Source: Lachnospiraceae bacterium
GTDB lineage: Bacteria; Bacillota; Clostridia; Lachnospirales; Lachnospiraceae
Direction of reading: 5' to 3'
Assembly (NCBI GenBank): GCA_009774215.1
Contig: VSNH01000048.1
Coordinates: forward strand, 1-21,563
Length of the DNA stretch: 21,563 nucleotides
Below the pieces are notes generated by a model. That model saw only the letters and a program-made list of their open reading frames with translations. It was not told where the DNA came from and searched no databases. This document shows positions 7,615-14,909 of the stretch, piece by piece. Position 1 is the stretch's first letter. Every line of letters starts with the position of its first letter. The position numbers and the translations under genes are program-made.

Positions 7615-7631
7615 TCGTCAGGGAGGTAGTT

Positions 7632-8708
7632 ATGTTTGATAAATTAGAAGATCTGCTCAGAAAGTTTGAGGAGATTATGAATGAGCTTAGTGAGCCGACT
7701 GTGGCGGATAACCAGGAGCGGTTCCGGGCGTTGATGAAGGAGCAGAGCGATCTGACTCCTGTAGTCAATGCTTATAAAGAGTATAAAAAGTGTAATCAGG
7801 ATATTGAGGACAGTCTGGCCATGCTGGACGAGGAGTCCGATGAGGATATGCGGGAGATGCTGAAGGAGGAGCTTGCCGAGGCAAAGAAGCGGGTGGAGGA
7901 GCTGGAGCACGAACTGAAAATCCTTCTTCTGCCCAAAGATCCCAATGATGATAAAAACGTGATCGTGGAGATCCGCGCGGGGGCGGGCGGCGACGAGGCG
8001 GCGCTCTTTGCGGCGGAGATTTACCGCATGTACGTGCACTATGCGGAGGGGCGACGCTGGAAGGTGGAGACCATGGAAGTGGAGGAAATCGGCATTGGCG
8101 GCATGAAGAGCGTGACCTTTATGGTGACGGGGCAGGGCGCTTACTCTGTTTTGAAGTACGAGAGCGGTGTGCACCGGGTACAGCGCGTGCCGGAGACGGA
8201 GTCGGGCGGGCGTATCCACACTTCCACAATCAGCGTGGCGGTGATGCCCGAGGTGGACGACGATATCGACATTGTGATCGAAGATAAGGACATCAGGATC
8301 GACGTGATGCGGGCGTCCGGCAACGGCGGACAGTGTGTCAACACTACGGATTCCGCGGTGCGCCTGACCCATTATCCCACGGGAATCGTGGTTTACAGCC
8401 AGACGGAGAAGTCTCAGATACAGAATAAAGCGAAGGCGTTTGCGCTGCTGAAAGCAAAGCTCTACGATATTGAGCAGCAGCAGCGGCATGACGCGGAGGC
8501 GGAACTCCGCAGAAGTCAGATCGGCACGGGTGACCGCTCCGAGAAGATCAGGACCTACAATTTCCCGCAGGGGCGTGTCACCGACCACCGCATCAATCTG
8601 ACCATTTACAAGCTGGATAAGGTGATGAACGGGGATATTCAGGAGATACTGGACGCGTGTATCGCAGCGGATCAAGCCGCGAAACTGGTGAAGATGGGTG
8701 AGAACTGA
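7632..8708 (+). CDS. prfA: Peptide chain release factor 1
   Basis: 358 residues, normal length. Recognises UAA and UAG stop codons and triggers peptide release. The stop-codon-reading PxT motif is PET at 187-189 (QRVPETESGGRIHTS). The catalytic loop GGQ is at 232-234 in ASGNGGQCVNTTDSAVRLTH, where the Gln is the methylation target of the neighbouring PrmC. The N-terminal coiled-coil part (1-100) and the C-terminal tail are complete. GGGAGG lies 7 nt before the ATG. It follows prmC after a folded 171-bp spacer. One dyad motif copy (one mismatch) lies at 7752-7768. Confidence 0.98.
   Translation: MFDKLEDLLRKFEEIMNELSEPTVADNQERFRALMKEQSDLTPVVNAYKEYKKCNQDIEDSLAMLDEESDEDMREMLKEELAEAKKRVEELEHELKILLLPKDPNDDKNVIVEIRAGAGGDEAALFAAEIYRMYVHYAEGRRWKVETMEVEEIGIGGMKSVTFMVTGQGAYSVLKYESGVHRVQRVPETESGGRIHTSTISVAVMPEVDDDIDIVIEDKDIRIDVMRASGNGGQCVNTTDSAVRLTHYPTGIVVYSQTEKSQIQNKAKAFALLKAKLYDIEQQQRHDAEAELRRSQIGTGDRSEKIRTYNFPQGRVTDHRINLTIYKLDKVMNGDIQEILDACIAADQAAKLVKMGEN
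7752..7768. repeat. Dyad motif copy 3 (CTGAC-TCCTGTA-GTCAA), one mismatch
   Basis: 9 of 10 arm positions match, spacer 7, inner T...A. Codes LTPVVN in prfA (CTG ACT CCT GTA GTC AAT), the same frame as copies 1 and 2. Confidence 0.5.
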
Positions 8709-8943
8709 GGCGCCGGTTGTGACCGAAATCAGAGCTTACCGGATCGGTGTTGAAGGGGGAGATTATTTCCAGACATACGAATCCTGAAGGTCATTTACAA
8801 TTTGGAATGGTGGGCGCGTTAGGAAGCAGTATACAATGAAATGGGATAATACAAGGCAAAGTCCTGTGGTTATCTTAAATAATGGGCTTATTGAAGCGGT
8901 CGGGCAGGTCTAAATTTGTGTGTAAAATAGGGCAGATTGCTAT
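8709..8943. other. Intergenic stretch without recognisable gene
   Basis: Between prfA and the next promoter I find only tiny open frames (about 22 and 25 codons) without clear ribosome binding sites and no strong hairpin. The base composition is like a decayed sequence, but no parent gene could be recognised. Confidence 0.4.
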
Positions 8944-8972
8944 TTGCACAGAAGCCTGAGTTGGTGTATAAT
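8944..8972 (+). promoter_or_regulatory. Predicted sigma-A promoter for the hemerythrin/receiver gene
   Basis: TTGCAC (8944-8949) and a perfect TATAAT (8967-8972) are 17 bp apart. The resulting leader of about 85 nt contains two small stems: TCTTGC/GCAAGA near 8993-9010, and AGGCGT/ACGCCT just before the GGAGGAGG ribosome binding site. Confidence 0.65.
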
Positions 8973-9065
8973 ATACGATATGGTTGAAACGCATTCTTGC
9001 AGGCTGGCAAGAAAATAAATCGATTTGGCAAAGGCGTCGTAAACGCCTGAGCGGAGGAGGATGAC

Positions 9066-10394
9066 GTGAAGACTATCGAGTGGAACAGGAGATTTGAACT
9101 GGGGGTAGATTTTATTGATAAGGAGCATAAGCAGCTCTTCGCTACTATCAATAAACTGTTGACGCTCAGCGAGAATGAGGAGAAAAGAGAGTGGGTGTGC
9201 AAAGAGGGGATTAAGTTCCTAAAAAATCACACGATCGAGCATTTTCAGCATGAGGAAGCATACATGCGGTCCATCGATTACGCGGATCTGGAGATACATA
9301 AACGTCTGCACGACGATTTTCAGAATAGCACGCTTGTTTCTCTGGAGGAGGAGCTGGTGGAAACGAATTATTCGGAGGAATCCATGCGCCATTTTCTCGG
9401 CGTCAGCATCGGCTGGCTGGTAGCGCACACGCAGACGGAAGATCTGGCAATTGCGGGGAAAAAGATGAGCAAGTGGAATAAACTTCCGCATGATAAAGAG
9501 ATCGACGCGCTGGAGCAGACGATTGCCCAGTTTATTTCGGACGTATTTCAGTTGAAGGCGAAAGCCATCAGCAGACAGTATGGCGGGGAAGATATCGGAA
9601 AGCTGATCTGCTGCCGCTTTGTATACAAGGGACAGAAGAAGGAAAAATGGGAGATCGTGATGTCCTATGAGGAAACGCTGCTTCTCAAGGTGATCAGTGA
9701 GCTGATGAGCACGCAGTACCTGAAAGTGGACGATATGGTCATCAATATCACCCGATATCTTTCCAGACAGCTTTTGGAGAAGATCAGGGAGTGTTTTCCC
9801 GATATGCAGATGTTTGAGCTGGAAGGCGAATCCCTGCTCACGCAGGAGCAGCTTGTCAATTCTTTTGACCGGGTGCATCCCGCCTGCAGTCTCCTGTTTG
9901 ACACGGGCGCCGGGTATTTTGCGTTCAGCGTGACCACCGACGATTCCATGCAGGGGAAGATTGTATCTCCGATCAATGCGCAGAATGCCATGGGGCAGAT
10001 CAGAAAATATCTGGACGGCGAGATGCGGAAGAAACAGATCCTGATTGTGGACGACTCCGATTTTATGCGGAGCAATATGATCCGTCTCCTGGGGAACGAC
10101 TACGAGATGCTGGAGAGCAATTCCAGTATTGCGGCGATTAAGAAAATTACGGTCAACAGACCGGATCTGATTCTGTTAGATTATGAGATGCCTGTCTGTG
10201 ACGGCAGACAGACGCTTGAGATGATCCGCTCCGACGAGGAGATAGCGGATATCCCCGTTGTCTTCCTGACGGGCAGGGGTGACGCCGAGAGCGTGAAAAA
10301 GGTAATGTCCTTAAAACCCAAGGGATATTTGCTGAAGTCCATGCCGGAGGAAGATATCAAGAAATATATCGATGGGATTCTTGCAAAGAAATAA
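9066..10394 (+). CDS. Hemerythrin - CheX-like - receiver domain sensor protein
   Basis: 442 residues, GTG start chosen because GGAGGAGG lies 6-7 nt upstream and the hemerythrin domain begins at once. Domain 1 (about 1-140) is a bacteriohemerythrin with a complete di-iron set: IDKEHKQLF, NHTIEHFQHEEAYM, HKRLHDDF and AHTQTED. It should bind O2 or a related small ligand. Domain 2 (about 145-315) resembles the CheC/CheX phosphatase fold by pattern (EIVMSYEETLLLKVISEL, then MVINITRYLSRQLLEKI, and a final LLFDTGAGYFAFSV strand pair); this is inference. Domain 3 (about 322-442) is a response-regulator receiver with acidic pocket Asp329/Asp330, phospho-acceptor Asp372 (LLDYEMP), Thr402 and Lys424. 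There is no DNA-binding output domain. It has its own promoter. It probably links oxygen or redox state to a phosphorelay; partners are not in the window. Confidence 0.88.
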   Translation: MKTIEWNRRFELGVDFIDKEHKQLFATINKLLTLSENEEKREWVCKEGIKFLKNHTIEHFQHEEAYMRSIDYADLEIHKRLHDDFQNSTLVSLEEELVETNYSEESMRHFLGVSIGWLVAHTQTEDLAIAGKKMSKWNKLPHDKEIDALEQTIAQFISDVFQLKAKAISRQYGGEDIGKLICCRFVYKGQKKEKWEIVMSYEETLLLKVISELMSTQYLKVDDMVINITRYLSRQLLEKIRECFPDMQMFELEGESLLTQEQLVNSFDRVHPACSLLFDTGAGYFAFSVTTDDSMQGKIVSPINAQNAMGQIRKYLDGEMRKKQILIVDDSDFMRSNMIRLLGNDYEMLESNSSIAAIKKITVNRPDLILLDYEMPVCDGRQTLEMIRSDEEIADIPVVFLTGRGDAESVKKVMSLKPKGYLLKSMPEEDIKKYIDGILAKK

Positions 10395-10417
10395 CAGGCA
10401 GAGCAAAAGAACTGTGT

Positions 10418-10432
10418 GCAAAGATTCTTTGC
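10418..10432 (+). terminator. Weak hairpin after the sensor gene
   Basis: GCAAAG-ATT-CTTTGC, a 6-bp stem, followed after five bases by TTTT. It is at best a weak terminator. Confidence 0.25.
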
Positions 10433-10449
10433 GTGACTTTTCGGGTTAA
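10433..10449. repeat. Dyad motif copy 4 (GTGAC-TTTTCGG-GTTAA), degenerate
   Basis: 8 of 10 arm positions, spacer 7, inner T...G. The only copy between genes, and one of the two least certain; its spacer resembles that of copy 1. Confidence 0.3.
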
Positions 10450-10505
10450 AACTGCTATGGTCAGGAAAAGACAGAGTAAAAAGAGTCTGATCGGAGGGGA
10501 CTGAC

Positions 10506-11243
10506 ATGGCAGAAGTGGGAAAGAATATAAAAAAGATCAGAAAAGAAAAAAATCTGACGCAGGATGATCTGGCGGAACGCTTGTATTGTACCAGACAGAC
10601 CATCAGCAATTACGAAAACGGAAAGAGCGAGCCGAATATTGCGCTTCTGGTGGAAATTGCAAAGGTGCTGGAAGTGGAAGTAAACGACTTGATTTATGGC
10701 CCGAAAAAGAAGGAGAACAGAAGAGGGCAGAAAATTAGGTCGGCTGCTGCGTTTGCGGCGGCATGTACGCTGCTTGTGGCGATAGAGATTCTTACGCCGT
10801 TCGCGAAGCAGTATGGATGGAAAAATTTTGAGATAGCGCCCCTTTACCTTCTGCGGTATGTGCTCCGTCCTCTCGTGCTGGCGCTGTTTGGATGGGGTAT
10901 TGCGGAGGCGGCGGAAGCGTTTGCCGGGATTCGTCTGTGGGAAGGCAGAACGGAACGGACCGTGAAGGCAGTGCGGATTGTTTTTTGTATAGCGGCTGTT
11001 ATTTTGACAGCGTTTGCCGTACTGGCGTTGTGGACGGCAGTGGACTTAACGTATATCTGGTGGCTGTCGGAACGAATGCTGAGGGTGCAGGGCAGTTTTG
11101 ACTCTTCGGCGGTTCCACATCTGATGCCGGGACAGCTTCAGAATCTGTTTTTGCGGCTGAACGTGTTTGGTCGTCTCGGTGGCGGTGCCCTGTTTCTGGG
11201 TGCGGCGCTGGGGTTTTGCAATGTGAAGAAAGAAGTAAGGTAA
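10506..11243 (+). CDS. XRE-family regulator with membrane C-terminal half
   Basis: 245 residues. Residues 5-62 are a standard XRE helix-turn-helix (KIRKEKNLTQDDLAERLYCTRQTISNYENGKSEPNI), ending in the typical VNDLIYG. After a short basic linker the rest is hydrophobic: segments around SAAAFAAACTLLVAIEIL, LRPLVLALFGWGIAEAA, IVFCIAAVILTAFAVLALW and GGGALFLGAALGF suggest about four membrane helices. So the HTH domain should sit on the inner face of the membrane. Such fusions are common in Lachnospiraceae, but what they sense is mostly unknown. GGAGGGG precedes the ATG. It is followed by the S1-domain gene on the same strand after 29 bp, so the two may be co-transcribed. Confidence 0.88.
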   Translation: MAEVGKNIKKIRKEKNLTQDDLAERLYCTRQTISNYENGKSEPNIALLVEIAKVLEVEVNDLIYGPKKKENRRGQKIRSAAAFAAACTLLVAIEILTPFAKQYGWKNFEIAPLYLLRYVLRPLVLALFGWGIAEAAEAFAGIRLWEGRTERTVKAVRIVFCIAAVILTAFAVLALWTAVDLTYIWWLSERMLRVQGSFDSSAVPHLMPGQLQNLFLRLNVFGRLGGGALFLGAALGFCNVKKEVR

Positions 11244-11272
11244 ATATCATATAGATCAGGGAGGATAGAAGG

Positions 11273-12235
11273 ATGGAAATGGAAGGGAAAGAGAGTGTTA
11301 CAGCGCAGAACGCGGGAGAGGCGGAAATCGGGACCACAGAGACCATGAAGGATTATGAGCGTGAGCTGGAGGCTTCTTTCCGAAAGATCGAAGAGGGCGA
11401 TATCATCAAAGGCACGGTGATCGACGTGAACGAGGAGGAAGTCATCCTCGACCTGAAATATTATGCGCAGGGTATTATCAAAGCGGAAAACCTGAGCAAC
11501 GACCCGGATTTCCTTGCGGCGGGCAAGATCGCTGTAGGGGATGAGATCGAGGCGACCGTGATTAAGATGGACGACGGGGAGGGCAATATTGAGCTTTCCA
11601 AGAAAGAGGCGAACGACGTCCTCGCATGGGGTAAGCTGCAGAATATGATGGAGCAGGAAACCATTGTGAAGGTCCGCATCAAAGAGAGCGTGAAGAGCGG
11701 CGTAGTTGCTTTTCTGGAAGGCATGAGGGCTTTTATTCCCGCATCCCAGCTTTCCACAGATTATGTGGAGGATGTAGAGTCGTGGGTCGGTAAGGAGATC
11801 GAGGTCAAAGTGATCACTGTGGATCAGGAAAAGCAGAAGGTGGTACTTTCCGGCAAGGCAGTGGCGCGCGAGAAAGAGGCAGAGGAGCGCAGACACCGCA
11901 TTTCCATGATGGCACCGGGCACTGTAATGGAGGGCGTGGTGGAGAGCCTGATGCCCTACGGCGCGTTTGTGAACCTTGGCAATGGCATCAGCGGTCTGGT
12001 ACACATTTCCCAGATCAGCCAGAGAAGGATTAAGAAGCCGAGCGAGGTTTTGAAAGAGGGGCAGAAAGTCAAAGTCAAGATTCTTAATACCAACGACAAC
12101 AAGGTCAGTCTCAGCATGAAGGCGCTGGAAGAGGTCATGGAGGATGTGGAGGAAGACAGAGAGCCGCAGGAGTATACTTCCGGGGAGTCGGTTTCCACAA
12201 GTCTGGGGGATTTGCTTTCCAAGCTGAATCTGTAA
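11273..12235 (+). CDS. S1 RNA-binding domain protein (30S ribosomal protein S1-like)
   Basis: 320 residues with three S1 (OB-fold) domains: about 38-105 (GDIIKGTVIDVNEEEVILDL), about 120-195 (EGMRAFIPASQLSTDY, KEIEVKVITVDQEKQKVVLS) and about 212-285 (GTVMEGVVESLMPYGAFVNL, GLVHISQIS, KVKVKILNTNDNKVSLSMKAL). The last is the canonical, best-conserved repeat. An acidic tail follows. E. coli S1 has six domains; shorter three- or four-domain S1-like proteins are usual in Firmicutes. In some Clostridia S1 is fused to IspH, which is not the case here. It probably binds mRNA at or near the ribosome. GGGAGG lies upstream of the ATG. Confidence 0.93.
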   Translation: MEMEGKESVTAQNAGEAEIGTTETMKDYERELEASFRKIEEGDIIKGTVIDVNEEEVILDLKYYAQGIIKAENLSNDPDFLAAGKIAVGDEIEATVIKMDDGEGNIELSKKEANDVLAWGKLQNMMEQETIVKVRIKESVKSGVVAFLEGMRAFIPASQLSTDYVEDVESWVGKEIEVKVITVDQEKQKVVLSGKAVAREKEAEERRHRISMMAPGTVMEGVVESLMPYGAFVNLGNGISGLVHISQISQRRIKKPSEVLKEGQKVKVKILNTNDNKVSLSMKALEEVMEDVEEDREPQEYTSGESVSTSLGDLLSKLNL

Positions 12236-12315
12236 AGTGATTTATAATCAGAATAAAATGCTGTGACAGTGTAAGGAACTGTAAAGGAAACGTAGTCGAT
12301 ATGGAGGAACGGTTT

Positions 12316-13146
12316 GTGAATACGCTTTACGTTACAGATTTGGACGGTACGCTGTTGAACAGTAATGACCAAATAAGTCAATATAGTATCCAAACAATCA
12401 ACGGGCTGGTGGCAAAGGGCATGCAGTTTACTTATGCTACAGCCCGTTCTCTCGTGTCTGCGTCTGTGGTGGCGAAAGGATTATCTACGACCATCCCGGT
12501 CATCGCTTACAACGGCGCGCTGATTATCCACCCGGATACGGGCGAGGTGATTTCTTCGCTTTCCTTCTCGGAGGAGGAAGCGTGTTATGTGAGAGACGTT
12601 TTGCAGGCAAATGACGGCAATCCCCTTGTTTATTCCTATGTGGACGGCGTGGAGCGGGTTTCCTATGTGGCAGGCAGGGAGAATGCGGGCATCCGGCATT
12701 ATCTTGATGCCAGAAAGGGGGACAAGAGATTCAGACCGCTTCCGGATGAGACCTGTCTGTATCGGGGAGATATTTTTTATTTTACCTGCATTGCGGATCG
12801 GGAGAAACTTGCTCCTCTGTATGAAATTTTTGCCGGTGACGGGCGGTTTCGCTGTACCTTGCAGCAGGAGCTGTACCGTCCGGAATATTTTCTGGAGATC
12901 ATGCCGAAAAAAGCCTCCAAGGCAGAGGCGATCAAACGGTTAAAAGAAATATGGCGTTGTGACAGAGTGGTGTCCTTCGGGGACGCCGTCAACGATATTC
13001 CCATGTTTGAAATCTCCGACGAAAGTTATGCCGTGGCAAATGCGGTGCCGGAGTTAAAGGCATATGCCACAGGCGAGATTGCTTCCAATGACGAGGACGG
13101 GGTGGCAAAGTGGCTGGCTCAGTTCGGACGGATATCCGGTGTGTGA
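12316..13146 (+). CDS. Cof-type HAD-IIB family phosphatase
   Basis: 276 residues from the GTG at 12316. I prefer this start to the ATG at 12301. A GGAGG lies at 12303-12307, 8 nt before the GTG but inside the longer frame, and the family starts right before LYVTDLDGTLL. HAD motifs are Asp8 and Asp10 in TDLDGTLL (nucleophile and acid), TYATARS (motif II), KASKAEAI with the motif III lysine near 202, and GDAVNDIPMF (motif IV, near 222-231). The middle cap domain has the IIB topology length. It likely dephosphorylates sugar phosphates or a similar small molecule; the substrate cannot be read. A dyad motif copy lies at 12365-12381 in the sequence for NDQISQ just after motif I. Confidence 0.93.
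   Translation: MNTLYVTDLDGTLLNSNDQISQYSIQTINGLVAKGMQFTYATARSLVSASVVAKGLSTTIPVIAYNGALIIHPDTGEVISSLSFSEEEACYVRDVLQANDGNPLVYSYVDGVERVSYVAGRENAGIRHYLDARKGDKRFRPLPDETCLYRGDIFYFTCIADREKLAPLYEIFAGDGRFRCTLQQELYRPEYFLEIMPKKASKAEAIKRLKEIWRCDRVVSFGDAVNDIPMFEISDESYAVANAVPELKAYATGEIASNDEDGVAKWLAQFGRISGV
12365..12381. repeat. Dyad motif copy 5 (ATGAC-CAAATAA-GTCAA), one mismatch
   Basis: Spacer 7, inner C...A. Read in the second coding frame (AAT GAC CAA ATA AGT CAA, NDQISQ), with ATA, CAA and AGT codons in an A+T-rich island. Confidence 0.5.
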
Positions 13147-13199
13147 ATCGTTCGGCAGGGATGAAGATTTATCATGTGGTATCTCGTTAAAGAGTAAAG

Positions 13200-13271
13200 A
13201 GGCGTAGGGCGCAGCTTGTGTCAGAGGATTGCAAGGACATGATATCTGCGCTGACAAAGGGTTACGCGCCT
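13200..13271 (+). other. Large imperfect hairpin in front of the CPBP gene
   Basis: AGGCG at 13200-13204 can pair with CGCCT at 13267-13271, and the TTGTGTCAG region with CTGACAA further in. Alternatively GCGCAG (about 13210-13215) pairs perfectly with CTGCGC (about 13249-13254). The two pairings exclude each other in part. No T-run is present. It lies 28 bp before the next start codon. Confidence 0.4.
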
Positions 13272-13299
13272 TGAATACGATTGGAAACGGAGACCAGCT

Positions 13300-14181
13300 A
13301 TGAAAACAGAGAACGAAATGAAAACAGGAAAAATGATTTTGACTATTATAGTCAGCATCGGGTTTCTACTCTTAGCTTCGGTGGCGCAGGAGCTGGTGAT
13401 GATGCTGCTTTCCACGGCGGGGATTCCCGCATGGCTGTATCATATCGTGGGAGGCTTTCTCTATGCGGCTTTGGCTTATTTATTGGTGCGGCTCTACTGC
13501 ACAAAGTATCTGGGAAAGAAAATGTTGGATTTCTGCATTCCAAAGTGCCGGATTCAGATAAAATGGGCGGTGACGGCGGTGCTTCTGCCAGTGCTTGTCA
13601 GTGCGGTCTATCTGCTTTTCCCCGGAAATTACGAGAGTAATCCGCTGGATGCAGGGGTGAAGGCAGCGTTTGTGACAAGAGGCATTTTTCTTGCGGGACT
13701 GGGAGCGGGCGTCGTGGAAGAGCTGTTGTTCCGCGGGCTTCTGATGAATGCGGTGATCAAAAAGTGGGGCAGGCTTGCGGGTATTCTTGCACCGTCTGTG
13801 TTCTTCGCATTGCTGCACATTATTGGCATGAATTTCAGCCTGCTTAGCTGTGTGCAGGTGATGGTGGCGGGCACCATGGTCGGCGTAATGTTATCCCTGA
13901 TTGCGCTGGAAGGGCGTTCTGTATGGAACAGCGCCATTGTGCACGGGGTCTGGAACATGATTATCATAGGCGGCGGGCTGACAATCGGCACGGAGATAAA
14001 CGAGTATTCCGTCTGCAGTTATGTGCTCGAGACGCGTGCTTTTTTGCTGACAGGGGGCGAGTTTGGCATAGAATCTTCGGTGGTGGCGATCATCGGCTAC
14101 ATAGCGGTGAGTCTGGCGGCGGTGTGGATGATGCGGCATGGGCGGAAACGGAACATGCTAAGAAGCGGGATGGTTGACTGA
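13300..14181 (+). CDS. CPBP family intramembrane metalloprotease
   Basis: 293 residues, polytopic. The three CPBP (Abi, Rce1-like) motifs are complete: Glu140-Glu141...Arg145 in VVEELLFRGLL, Phe169...His173 in FFALLHIIG, and His215...Asn219 in HGVWNM. Hydrophobic stretches suggest about eight membrane segments, starting with ILTIIVSIGFLLLA. Family members cleave membrane proteins or prenylated proteins, or give bacteriocin self-immunity; which applies here is unknown, and no bacteriocin gene is nearby. GGAG lies about 8 nt before the chosen ATG; the in-frame ATG at 13318 is less well placed. A second CPBP gene, not closely similar in sequence, lies at 16649-17575. Dyad copy 6 is in the first membrane segment. 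Confidence 0.92.
   Translation: MKTENEMKTGKMILTIIVSIGFLLLASVAQELVMMLLSTAGIPAWLYHIVGGFLYAALAYLLVRLYCTKYLGKKMLDFCIPKCRIQIKWAVTAVLLPVLVSAVYLLFPGNYESNPLDAGVKAAFVTRGIFLAGLGAGVVEELLFRGLLMNAVIKKWGRLAGILAPSVFFALLHIIGMNFSLLSCVQVMVAGTMVGVMLSLIALEGRSVWNSAIVHGVWNMIIIGGGLTIGTEINEYSVCSYVLETRAFLLTGGEFGIESSVVAIIGYIAVSLAAVWMMRHGRKRNMLRSGMVD
13339..13355. repeat. Dyad motif copy 6 (TTGAC-TATTATA-GTCAG), one mismatch
   Basis: Spacer 7, inner T...A. Codes LTIIVS (TTG ACT ATT ATA GTC AGC) in the CPBP gene, same frame as copies 1-3. Confidence 0.5.
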
Positions 14182-14280
14182 TATTGCACGAATTCCGTTT
14201 GAAACGGATGGCAGACACGGTTTTGGTGATGAGGAAGCGCAAATAGGAATGGGAAATTTGAAAAGAGAGGAAAACACGGT

Positions 14281-14808
14281 ATGGCAAAACATGTTTTGGC
14301 GGTCATTGACATGCAGAACGATTTTATTGACGGTGCGCTCGGCACGAAGGAAGCGGAGGCGATCGTTGACAAGGTAGCGGCGCAGGTACGGGATTTCGAC
14401 GGCGAGGTGTTCTACACGAGAGACACCCACTTTGAGGGATATCTCGACACGCAGGAAGGGAAAAGGCTTCCTGTCCCCCACTGCATCAAAGACACGGAGG
14501 GCTGGCAGATCCGTGCTCAGGTGAGTGAGGCGTGTGCCGGGGAGACAAAGGTTTTTGACAAGCTGACCTTCGGCTCCGTGGAGCTGGCGGAATATCTGAA
14601 GAGTATGTCCGATCTGGAGAGCGTTACGCTGATCGGACTCTGCACCGACATCTGTGTGATCTCCAACGCGCTTGTCATCAAGGCGTTTCTGCCGGAAGTG
14701 ACTGTACGGGTCAATGCCGACTGCTGCGCCGGGGTGACGCCGGAGAGCCATAAGAATGCGCTGGAGGCGATGAAGATGTGCCAGGTGGAGATAGTGGGAG
14801 AAGCGTGA
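14281..14808 (+). CDS. Nicotinamidase-like cysteine hydrolase (isochorismatase fold)
   Basis: 175 residues. The catalytic triad of the cysteine hydrolase superfamily is present: Asp10 (VIDMQNDF), Lys94 (FDKLTFGS) and Cys125 (GLCTDICVIS). The nicotinamidase-type metal site is also present: Asp48 and His50 (TRDTH) with His67 (VPHCI). This points to nicotinamidase (nicotinamide to nicotinate for NAD salvage), although isochorismatase-like relatives share much of the pattern, so no symbol is given. The start is supported by GAGAGG about 9 nt upstream. No terminator is seen after the stop. One dyad motif copy is at 14698-14714 in the codons for VTVRVN. Confidence 0.9.
   Translation: MAKHVLAVIDMQNDFIDGALGTKEAEAIVDKVAAQVRDFDGEVFYTRDTHFEGYLDTQEGKRLPVPHCIKDTEGWQIRAQVSEACAGETKVFDKLTFGSVELAEYLKSMSDLESVTLIGLCTDICVISNALVIKAFLPEVTVRVNADCCAGVTPESHKNALEAMKMCQVEIVGEA
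14698..14714. repeat. Dyad motif copy 7 (GTGAC-TGTACGG-GTCAA), one mismatch
   Basis: Spacer 7, inner T...G. Codes VTVRVN (GTG ACT GTA CGG GTC AAT). This copy has no A+T-rich core, so it may be a chance match. Confidence 0.4.
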
Positions 14809-14832
14809 TTCCCTCTTTTTTATGTGATGTCA

Positions 14833-14861
14833 TTGTATATTCTGAAAAATGGATATATTAT
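14833..14861 (+). promoter_or_regulatory. Predicted promoter in front of the ATPase remnant
   Basis: TTGTAT (14833-14838) and TATTAT (14856-14861) with 17 bp between. The promoter of the lost gene seems to have been kept. Confidence 0.45.
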
Positions 14862-14909
14862 AGTCGGATGGCGGACGAAAACTTGCGATTGTTTTCAAGT
14901 GAGGGGATT

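Noticed and set aside
7644..8675. Long 343-codon open frame antisense to prfA
   Set aside because: Mirror frame of a highly conserved gene; no start signals and no recognisable protein.
8719..8890. Two tiny open frames (about 22 and 25 codons) after prfA
   Set aside because: No convincing ribosome sites or conserved features.
9855..9869. GTCAA-TTCTT-TTGAC, the dyad half-sites in everted order
   Set aside because: The order and spacing differ from the eleven other sites and it is a single case; treated as chance.
12481..12500. ACGAC-CATCCCG-GTCAT with spacer 7
   Set aside because: Only 7 of 10 arm positions match and the core is G+C-rich; below the level expected by chance.
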